From NCBI RefSeq assembly GCF_000975115.1, contig NZ_BBRE01000001.1, positions 1,382,288-1,446,287 on the forward strand: a DNA stretch of 64,000 bases, given 5' to 3'. The notes under the pieces were generated by a model that was given only the letters and a program-made list of their open reading frames with translations, was not told the DNA's origin and ran no database searches. Source of the DNA: Demequina oxidasica. Its GTDB lineage: Bacteria; Actinomycetota; Actinomycetes; Actinomycetales; Demequinaceae. Shown in pieces: positions 57,489-64,000 of the stretch. A program made the translations under genes and the position numbers. Numbering within the stretch: position 1 is the stretch's first letter; every line of letters starts with the position of its first letter.

Positions 57489-57636
57489 GACGTCGGACCG
57501 CGGCAGCCCCGGGCTCCAATACCAGCCGCTTCGAGCGGCCTTTGCGCCGACTGGCGCTCCCGGTCCGACGTCGCCTCAACCCAAGCGAACCCGTCGCCTT
57601 CGCGAGGCGGGCGCATTGCCCAGCCCCAGCATCGGC
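57489..57636. repeat. Intergenic inverted repeat and shared 19-mer
   Basis: The 202-bp gap between the epimerase-like gene and the NUDIX gene contains an 11-bp inverted repeat (GACGTCGGACC at 57489-57499, GGTCCGACGTC at 57562-57572) and, at 57618-57636 on the minus strand, the 19-mer CGGCCGATGCTGGGGCTGG also present after the peptidase pair at 2035. No gene. Confidence 0.5.
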
Positions 57637-57638
57637 CG

Positions 57639-58613
57639 TTAAGGGTGGACGTGCAGCAGGTGCGTCTCCACAGCAGTGACCCGCGGCCCCGACTCGGTGT
57701 CCAGCACGTGTGCGATGAGCACGCCGCCGGCTGGCAAGTAGGGGTTCTTACGAGGCAGCGCGCCCCGCGTGTACTTGCGGGTGGCGGCGCGCACCATCTC
57801 CACGACGGTTGGCAGCGTGGGCCGGTGGACCGCCACCACGCGGCTGACCTGCTTGCCCAGCAGATTGGTCAGCGTGGACGCGGTCTTGAGGGGCTTGCTG
57901 GCGTGGCCCGGCTCCGTCAGCTCGTCATAGGTCTTGATGGGAATTCCAGCGGCCTCGGCGTACGGGCGCACTGTAGCCACGCACCGCTCCGCGGGAGACG
58001 ACCCCACGTGTTTGACTCCAAACGCCGCGATCAGCGGCACTAACTGTTCGGCGCGCTTCTGCCCGGCCTTGGTGATGGGGCGGTCCTCGTCGGCACCTTC
58101 CCAGGCCTTGCGGCGCTTGGCGCGTGCGTGACGCACTAGCACGAACGCCCGGGTGTCGAGCCGGTCGTGCTGGTAGGACGCCACGAGTGCCTCGAGTGGG
58201 CGCAGGTCATCGGAGAACGTGATTCTCTTGCGGGCCTCCGGAACCGAGAGCCAACGCATTTTGTCAATCTCGTTCTTGGACGCAGGCTTGACGGGGGGGC
58301 GGGCTACGACCGCGCGTGACCGGGGGTAGGACAACTGGGCGGCCCAGTAGCGGACCACTTTCTGTTTGCCGGATGCCATGGGGTAGCGCAACGACGGCAA
58401 CGGCTGACCAAGCGTCACTTGCTTGCCCGTCTCCTCGGCCACTTCCCGGATCGCACACTGTGGCAGCGTCTCACCCTTGTCGAGCTTGCCCTTCGGCCAG
58501 GACCAGTCGTCGTAACGCGGGCGATGCACCGCGAGGACCTGAAGTTCACCGTCACGAACACGCCACACCAGCGCGCCCGCCGAGATGACAATCCCGGGCG
58601 GGTATTCGGTCAC
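57639..58613 (-). CDS. NUDIX hydrolase fused to histidine phosphatase (MutT1-like)
   Basis: 324-aa two-domain protein. The N-terminal NUDIX domain (about 1-140) has the box [22 protein letters not shown] (GX5EX7REXXEEXG). The C-terminal domain (about 150-320) is a histidine phosphatase: [10 protein letters not shown] gives the catalytic His and Arg, [15 protein letters not shown] the second His. The layout matches mycobacterial MutT1, which hydrolyses 8-oxo-(d)GTP and diadenosine polyphosphates. The ATG overlaps the ppk1 stop (ATGA). Confidence 0.92.
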   Translation of the reverse strand: MTEYPPGIVISAGALVWRVRDGELQVLAVHRPRYDDWSWPKGKLDKGETLPQCAIREVAEETGKQVTLGQPLPSLRYPMASGKQKVVRYWAAQLSYPRSRAVVARPPVKPASKNEIDKMRWLSVPEARKRITFSDDLRPLEALVASYQHDRLDTRAFVLVRHARAKRRKAWEGADEDRPITKAGQKRAEQLVPLIAAFGVKHVGSSPAERCVATVRPYAEAAGIPIKTYDELTEPGHASKPLKTASTLTNLLGKQVSRVVAVHRPTLPTVVEMVRAATRKYTRGALPRKNPYLPAGGVLIAHVLDTESGPRVTAVETHLLHVHP

Positions 58614-60868
58614 TTGCGCTTTGCCCGTCGCTTGGGCTGACGCTTGATGTACGTGGACTGTAGATCCTTGAGGCGATTACCCTCGGCGTCCTCGATAATC
58701 CGCTCCCACGAGCCATCCTCGCGAAGTTCCCATGCGGTGAACTTGTCGCTCATCACCATGTCGATGTTCTCGACGATGTTGGATCGCTGTTGGTCGTCGA
58801 CGATCGAGATAAGCGCCTCTATGCGTCGGTCGAGGTTGCGGTGCATCAGGTCTGCCGAGCCGATGAAAACCTCGGGATCCCCGCCCCCCGCGAATGCGTA
58901 GATCCGAGAGTGCTCGAGGAACCTGCCCAGGATGGACCGCACGCGGATGTTTTCGCTGAGTCCGGGCACTCCAGGCCGCAGTGCGCAGATGCCGCGCACC
59001 ACCAGGTCCACCTGCACGCCGGCCTGCGAGGCGCGATAAAGTGCGTCGATGGTGCGTTCGTCGACGATTGAGTTGATCTTGATCTTGACCCATGCTGGCT
59101 CGCCCTTAGCCGCGCGCTTGGCCTCCGCATCGATGCGTTCCACGAGGCCCACTCGCACACCCACCGGCGCCACGATCAAGCGCCGGAACTTCGCCTTGGG
59201 GGCGTAGCCGGAGAGCTGGTTGAAGAGCTTGGTCAGGTCAGCACCTACCTCGGCATCGCGGGTGAGGAGGCCGTAGTCCTCGTACAGCCGCGCAGTCTTA
59301 GGGTGGTAGTTTCCGGTGCCGATGTGGCAATACCTGGCCAGGCCATCGTCCTCCTGGCGAACCACCAGCGACAGCTTGCAGTGCGTCTTGAGGCCCACCA
59401 GCCCGTAGACGACATGGACACCCGCCTGCTCGAGCTTGCGCGCCCAGGAGATGTTGCGCTGCTCGTCAAAGCGCGCCTTGATCTCCACCAGCGCCAGCAC
59501 CTGCTTGCCGTTGCGTGCAGCGTCGATCAGGGCATCAACAATGGGGGAGTCACCCGACGTGCGGTACAGCGTCTGCTTGATGGCCAGCACCTTGGGGTCC
59601 GCCGCCGCCTGTGCGAGGAAGGCCTGAACCGAGGTGGAGAACGAGTCGTATGGGTGGTGCAGCAGCACGTCGCCGCGGGTGATGGAGTCGAAGATATTCT
59701 GCTCGTCCGCGGTTTCCACCGGCGCGAGCTGGTGGTGCGTGGTGGGGCGGAACGCCGGGAACTGCAGGCGCGGGCGGTCGAGGTCCGCGATCACGTGCAG
59801 GCCCGTCAGGTCGAGCGGCGCGGGCAAGTGGAAGACATCGGTCTCGGTGATGCCCAGTTCGCGCACCAACAGCTCACGGATGCGCGGCGGCAGGTCCTCC
59901 GCTACCTCGAGGCGCACGGCTGGTCCAAAGCGGCGACGTAGCAACTCCTTCTCCATGGCCTTGAGGAGGTTTTCGGCGTCGTCCTCCTCGACCTCGACGT
60001 CCTCGTTGCGGGTGACGCGGAAGGTGTAGTGGTCGAGCAACTCCATGCCGGGAAATAGGTAGTCGAGGTGCGCGGCGATGACGTCCTCGAGCGGCACAAA
60101 GCTGCGTGGCTCATCCGACAGCGACGAGGCATCGATTACCTGTGAGGCCCGGCCGCGGGCGTCTACGGAGATGAAGCGGGGTAGCGTCTCCGGCACCTTC
60201 ACACGAGCGAAGTGGTGCTTGTCTGACTCGGGGTCGCGCAACTCTACGGCAAGGTTGAGGGACAGGCCTGAGATGTACGGGAACGGGTGTGCGGGGTCCA
60301 CTGCCAGCGGCGTCAGCACGGGGAAGATGTCCGAGCGGAATAGTTTGCGCAGGCGCTCCTGCTCTGAGTCCTCGAGCTCGTCGTAGCGCACCAGGTGGAT
60401 GCCCTCTTCGAACAGTGCCGGAACAATCTGCTCCTCGAAGACGTCGGCGTGGCGGTCCATGAGGATGTGGGCGTGCTCGGTGAGCGCCTCCACCAGGCGG
60501 CTGGGGCTCATCCCCGTCGCTGACGGCACGGCGAAGCCCGCGGCGATGCGGCGCTTGAGGCCAGCGACTCGCACCATGAAGAACTCGTCGAGGTTGGATG
60601 CGAAGATGGCGAGGAAGCGCGCGCGTTCCAGCAGTGGCGTCTCAGGGTCCTCGGCGAGCTCAAGCACGCGCTCGTTGAACGCGAGCCACGATAGTTCGCG
60701 GTCCAAAAAGCGGTCCTCCGGCAGCGCCGAGTCGAGTGCGTCGTCGTCATCATCCACTGGAATCACCGCCGGTATGGCGAATGTCTCCTCGGAGACCACT
60801 TCGGGAACCGCATCGGTCTTAGGGCCGGGGGCGGGTACGGACTGCGCGGAGTCGAGGCTGTCGGACAT
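58610..60868 (-). CDS. ppk1: Polyphosphate kinase 1
   Basis: 752-aa enzyme polymerising ATP gamma-phosphate into polyphosphate. After an acidic, low-complexity N-terminus of about 50 residues ([15 protein letters not shown]), [19 protein letters not shown] opens the N domain; the catalytic core holds [14 protein letters not shown], the autophosphorylated His H515 in [24 protein letters not shown], and [17 protein letters not shown]. Operon with the MutT1-like gene (ATGA overlap), a pairing common in actinobacteria and consistent with nucleotide and phosphate control. Confidence 0.94.
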   Translation of the reverse strand: MSDSLDSAQSVPAPGPKTDAVPEVVSEETFAIPAVIPVDDDDDALDSALPEDRFLDRELSWLAFNERVLELAEDPETPLLERARFLAIFASNLDEFFMVRVAGLKRRIAAGFAVPSATGMSPSRLVEALTEHAHILMDRHADVFEEQIVPALFEEGIHLVRYDELEDSEQERLRKLFRSDIFPVLTPLAVDPAHPFPYISGLSLNLAVELRDPESDKHHFARVKVPETLPRFISVDARGRASQVIDASSLSDEPRSFVPLEDVIAAHLDYLFPGMELLDHYTFRVTRNEDVEVEEDDAENLLKAMEKELLRRRFGPAVRLEVAEDLPPRIRELLVRELGITETDVFHLPAPLDLTGLHVIADLDRPRLQFPAFRPTTHHQLAPVETADEQNIFDSITRGDVLLHHPYDSFSTSVQAFLAQAAADPKVLAIKQTLYRTSGDSPIVDALIDAARNGKQVLALVEIKARFDEQRNISWARKLEQAGVHVVYGLVGLKTHCKLSLVVRQEDDGLARYCHIGTGNYHPKTARLYEDYGLLTRDAEVGADLTKLFNQLSGYAPKAKFRRLIVAPVGVRVGLVERIDAEAKRAAKGEPAWVKIKINSIVDERTIDALYRASQAGVQVDLVVRGICALRPGVPGLSENIRVRSILGRFLEHSRIYAFAGGGDPEVFIGSADLMHRNLDRRIEALISIVDDQQRSNIVENIDMVMSDKFTAWELREDGSWERIIEDAEGNRLKDLQSTYIKRQPKRRAKRK

Positions 60869-60973
60869 GCCCCCATCGTGGCACGCCCGCGGGAGTGTTG
60901 ACTAGCGTTTGGCGAAGTATTTACGTGGATGTCATGCAAGCCTCGCAGAATCGTCCGTTGGGACGATGGCCTG

Positions 60974-61000
60974 TTTCAGTAGTTTCAGGTATAACTGAAA
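60974..61000 (+). promoter_or_regulatory. Operator-like inverted repeat before the GbsR-type regulator
   Basis: TTTCAGT (60974-60980) and ACTGAAA (60994-61000) form a 7-bp inverted repeat, with another TTTCAG at 60983. A -10-like TATAAC lies at 60990-60995, so transcription would start very near the ATG at 61003, suggesting a leaderless mRNA. Probably an autoregulatory site. Confidence 0.6.
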
Positions 61001-61002
61001 AC

Positions 61003-61476
61003 ATGACAAGCGGAGAAACGGACGATGCGACGGCTAGTTACGTAACGGATGTGGCCGAATACTGGGAAAGCGGTGGTTTCTCCCACGCCGCCGGTCAGAT
61101 CCTGGGCCACCTCATGGTCTGCGAACCCGCGGAGCAGACTCAGGCGGAACTGGCGGAGACGCTGGGGCTCTCCGCCGGCACAGTGTCCACGCAGCTGAAG
61201 ATCCTGCTCGCCGTGGAGATGGTGGAGCGCGTGCGCCGCCGCGGCGTGCGCACGTCCTTCTACCAAGTGCCCAAGAACATGTGGACGCGTGTGCTCGCCA
61301 GCGAAACCTCCCGCATCGGCGGTCTGCGCGGCCTGGCTGATAAGGGACTCAAGGTGCTGCCTCAAACCCGGCCCGACCGCATCGTCTCGCTCGACCAGAT
61401 GGTGCGCTTCTTTGAACACGAATGGCCGCAGCTAGAGGAGCGGCTCGAAGAATTTCTACGAAAGGAAGAGTCATGA
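61003..61476 (+). CDS. GbsR/MarR-type transcriptional regulator
   Basis: 157-aa winged-helix regulator. GGFSHAAGQILGHLMVCEPAEQTQAELAETLGLSAGTVSTQLKILL contains the HTH, followed by the wing RVRRRGVRTSFYQV and C-terminal helices. This style fits the GbsR/MarR branch (PadR-like in use). The start is ATG at 61003, with the upstream frame rejected. Its stop overlaps the ATPase start (ATGA), so it is the first gene of the exporter operon it likely controls. Confidence 0.9.
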   Translation: MTSGETDDATASYVTDVAEYWESGGFSHAAGQILGHLMVCEPAEQTQAELAETLGLSAGTVSTQLKILLAVEMVERVRRRGVRTSFYQVPKNMWTRVLASETSRIGGLRGLADKGLKVLPQTRPDRIVSLDQMVRFFEHEWPQLEERLEEFLRKEES

Positions 61477-62417
61477 ACGACTCCCTAGCAATTGAGACCA
61501 TCGGCCTGACTAAGAAATTTGGTAGCTTCACAGCGGTCGATGACGTCTCGCTGCAGATTCAGCGCGGCGAGATCTTTGGCTTCCTTGGCCCCAACGGCGC
61601 GGGCAAGTCGACCACTATTAAGTCGATCCTCGATCTGATTCGCCCCACCTCGGGCGAGTGTCGGGTGCTGGGACTGGATTCCCGCAGGGACGCGGTCGAG
61701 ATCCGGCGCCACTTGGGCTTCCTGCCTGCGGACCTCGCTCTCTACCCGAGTCTGACCGGCAAGCAGACGCTCGCCTACCTGGGTCACCTGCGTGGCGGAG
61801 TCGACTGGAAGTGGATTGACCAACTCGCCGAAAGGTTCGACGCTGATCTGAGTAAGAAGATCAGCGAATACTCGTCTGGCAACCGGCAAAAGGTCGGCCT
61901 GATCCAGGCCTTCATGCACAAGCCTGAGGTCCTCATCCTGGACGAGCCCATTACGGGCCTAGACCCACTGGTGCAGCTCGAGTTTCACACGTTAATGCGC
62001 GAGCACGTCTCCCAGGGCAACACCGTGTTCCTGTCCTCGCACACGATCTCAGAGGTCGAGCGCGTCGCGGACCGCGTGGGCTTCATCCGTCGCGGTCACC
62101 TGATCGCCGTCGAGACTATGAGCGAGCTTCACGACAAGGCGCTCGGGCGCATCACACTCGAGTTCGCCGAGCCGGTGCCAGCGTCAGCGTTCGAGGGAAT
62201 TGAGGGCGTCCACGAGGTGACGACCGAGGGGCCAACGGTGACGGCCCAGTACGAGGGCTCGATGGCGCCGCTGCTCAAGGTTGCGACCGAGCGTGAGGTG
62301 GTCTCCGTCAGTTCGGCGTCGGTCGACCTCGACGAGATCTTCCTCGAGTTCTACCGAGACGAGGTACAGGCGGCCGATGCCGCAGCGGGTGACCACGGAG
62401 AAGGCGCGGCCGCATAA
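61473..62417 (+). CDS. ABC exporter ATPase (CcmA/DrrA type)
   Basis: 314-aa ATPase of the drug/natamycin-export type. Walker A GPNGAGKST near residue 42, YSSGNRQKVGLIQAF, Walker B VLILDEPITGLDPLV, and HTISEVERVADRVGFI. The C-terminal 90 residues form the usual regulatory extension. Two-gene exporter with the following permease. Confidence 0.93.
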   Translation: MNDSLAIETIGLTKKFGSFTAVDDVSLQIQRGEIFGFLGPNGAGKSTTIKSILDLIRPTSGECRVLGLDSRRDAVEIRRHLGFLPADLALYPSLTGKQTLAYLGHLRGGVDWKWIDQLAERFDADLSKKISEYSSGNRQKVGLIQAFMHKPEVLILDEPITGLDPLVQLEFHTLMREHVSQGNTVFLSSHTISEVERVADRVGFIRRGHLIAVETMSELHDKALGRITLEFAEPVPASAFEGIEGVHEVTTEGPTVTAQYEGSMAPLLKVATEREVVSVSSASVDLDEIFLEFYRDEVQAADAAAGDHGEGAAA

Positions 62418-64000
62418 TGCTGCGCAGTCTCTACCTCAAGACGGTTCGCGACCGCTGGGTGAGCGCACTCATCGGCGTCGGCTCGCTCTTCCTGATTGCG
62501 TGGATGGTCCTCGCCGTGTACGGGGGGTTGGACTCCGAAGCCATCGACGTGTTCGAATCGCTTCCACCCGCCTACCTGTCGCTGATTGGGATCCCCGCCG
62601 ATTCGGGCTCCGCGGGCCTGGCCATGAGCATGTTGTTCAACTTCATCGGCCCCTTCGTCATTGCGGGGATCGCTGTCTCGATGGGGGCTGCCGCGATCGC
62701 CGGCGAGGAGCGGGAAGGCACCATGAACCTGCTCGCCACGGTGCCGCGGAGCCGGTCGCGCATTCTGCGATCCAAGACTGCTGGCGTGCTCACGATCGTG
62801 GTAGGAATCACTCTGATCTCGTGGCTGTCCTACCTCGCGGCGATCGCGATCACGGGTTCTGACACGGGCTCGCTCAACCTCTTTGCCGCCACCGTCCAGG
62901 TGGGTGCTGTGGCGATCCTTTACGGGGCGGTCGCGCTCGCGATCGGAGCCTGGACGGGAAACCAGGCCCTGGCATCGGGCGTGGCCGTGGCCTTCATTGT
63001 GGTGAGCTTCTTGGGTGCCGGCCTACTGCCGTTGATTGATGGTTGGGCCGACTGGGCGAAGATATTCCCCTGGTATTACATCTCTGGGTCGCAGCCGCTG
63101 AACAATGGCGTTGACTGGACCCAGGTCGCGGGCCTGCTGGGGATTGCAATCATCCTGTTCGTGCTCGCTTGGTGGGGATTCAACCGCCGTGACTTGCAGT
63201 CGGGTGGGGCGAGGGCGCCGATGCTCGAGCGTTTGCGCTCCAATCCACACCTAGCCAAGGCTTTCGCACTGCTCTCCGGAAGTGGCAGCGTGCGCAGCAT
63301 CGCTTCACGCGCATTCACCGACCTGCGCGCCTTGATGGTCATTGCCGGATTCGGTGTCCTGTTCATGGGCTTCGTGGTGGGTGTGATGTTCCCGTCAATA
63401 TCGGATTCCGTAGGCGGGCTCGTCGACAGCATGCCCGAGTCCGTCCTGGCGATGGTGGGCTTCGCAGACTTCTCTACGGCCACGGGGTGGTACTTCGGAG
63501 AGATGTTGACGATCCTCGCGCCCCTCGCCGTGTCCGTGGTGGCGATCAGTGCCGGCGTTGCGCTGGCTGGCGAGGAAAAGAATCGCACCATTGGAGTCCT
63601 GCTCGGCACGCCCACGTCCCGCAATAAGGTGACGCGCGGCAAGGTGCTTGCGGTGATCCTTGGTTCGGTTGTCGTTGGCTTCGCGACGTTTGCCGGCATC
63701 GCATTGGGAAACCTCGCGGCCTCACTCGACATGAGCTACTGGAACATTGCCGCGGCTGGACTGCTCCTTGCCGGTCTTGGCATGGTGCTGGGCGCTGCGG
63801 CGTTCCTGGGCGGAGCCTTGACGGGTAAGACCTCGGTGGCCCTAGGGTCCGGTGTGGGGCTGGCGGTCCTGGGATGGGGCATGAACTCGTTCCTTCCCAT
63901 TAACCCGGACCTTGCGAACTGGGCCAAGATCTCGCCCTTCTATTACTACTCGGGGGAGAACCCGCTCGAGGAGGGCATGAATTGGGGTCACATGGGAGTG
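62418..64000 (+). CDS. ABC exporter permease, 3' end outside window
   Basis: At least 527 aa, start ATG at 62418 directly after the ATPase stop. About twelve predicted helices arranged as two similar halves, each with a helix, a loop, AxxxxGEE(R/K)xxT (here AIAGEEREGTMNLLAT and ALAGEEKNRTIGVLLGTP), and a closing WAKIxPxYYxSG motif. This is the ABC-2 type permease with internal duplication, as in actinobacterial two-component drug exporters. The gene is cut by the window end. Confidence 0.9.

Overview
The window is a continuous, gene-dense stretch of a high-GC Gram-positive chromosome. Codon use, the Shine-Dalgarno sites, the lipobox lipoproteins, a DipZ/FAS1 gene neighbourhood, a DtxR/IdeR-type iron box and a MutT1-like NUDIX-phosphatase fusion point to Actinomycetota, most likely the Micrococcales (Demequina/Cellulomonas-like; genus not certain). 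No phage, insertion sequence with a transposase, CRISPR array, rRNA or replication origin is visible. The content is mainly metabolic: sugar import and galactose catabolism, iron-siderophore uptake, small oxidoreductases and transporters.

Layout. 1-826 has no convincing gene but holds a perfect LacI-type palindrome. 827-1189 is a tRNA cluster (Phe, Asp, Glu; minus strand). 1311-2022 is a tandem pair of small zinc metallopeptidases. 2.1-5.5 kb holds an SDR, an ABC exporter and a RidA protein. 5.5-9.1 kb is the Leloir locus galT-galK-galE (minus strand), with a 200-bp palindromic repeat element between galK and galE and a half-copy at the ridA end. 9.3-26.6 kb is a mixed set of oxidoreductases, transporters (BCCT, CDF, APC, MFS) and small conserved proteins, including three scattered Pr6Pr membrane paralogues. 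26.7-29.6 kb pairs a FAS1 lipoprotein with a divergent dipZ. 29.9-31.2 kb is a DUF4143 ATPase gene interrupted by one in-frame stop. 31.2-37.9 kb has a MarR/quinone-reductase operon, a CotH lipoprotein, tRNA-Lys and a kynureninase-PaaX operon. 38.1-39.2 kb is azlCD. 39.4-43.5 kb is a ChvE-type multiple-monosaccharide ABC importer. 43.6-50.1 kb is a beta-galactoside locus: LacI regulator, ABC importer and GH42 beta-galactosidase. 50.2-54.3 kb is a catecholate-type siderophore importer under an iron box. 54.4-60.9 kb holds a phosphotransferase, MsrB, an aldose-epimerase-like protein, a NUDIX/phosphatase protein and polyphosphate kinase. 61-64 kb is a GbsR/MarR-regulated ABC exporter whose permease runs off the window.

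How it works together. Oligo-beta-galactosides imported by the 44.8-48.1 kb ABC system would be cut by the GH42 enzyme. The galactose can then go through an epimerase-like protein, GalK, GalT and GalE. The gal promoter region and the chvE promoter carry nearly identical 14-bp operator-like sequences (13/14), suggesting a shared regulator. The lac promoter carries a different operator type (TGTTRCCGGYAACA), which also occurs in the gene-free left end.

The strongest unexplained structure is the repeat family at the gal locus: 17-bp units in pairs exactly 41 bp apart, arranged as a 200-bp inverted-repeat element. It supplies the last codons and stop codon of two unrelated genes.
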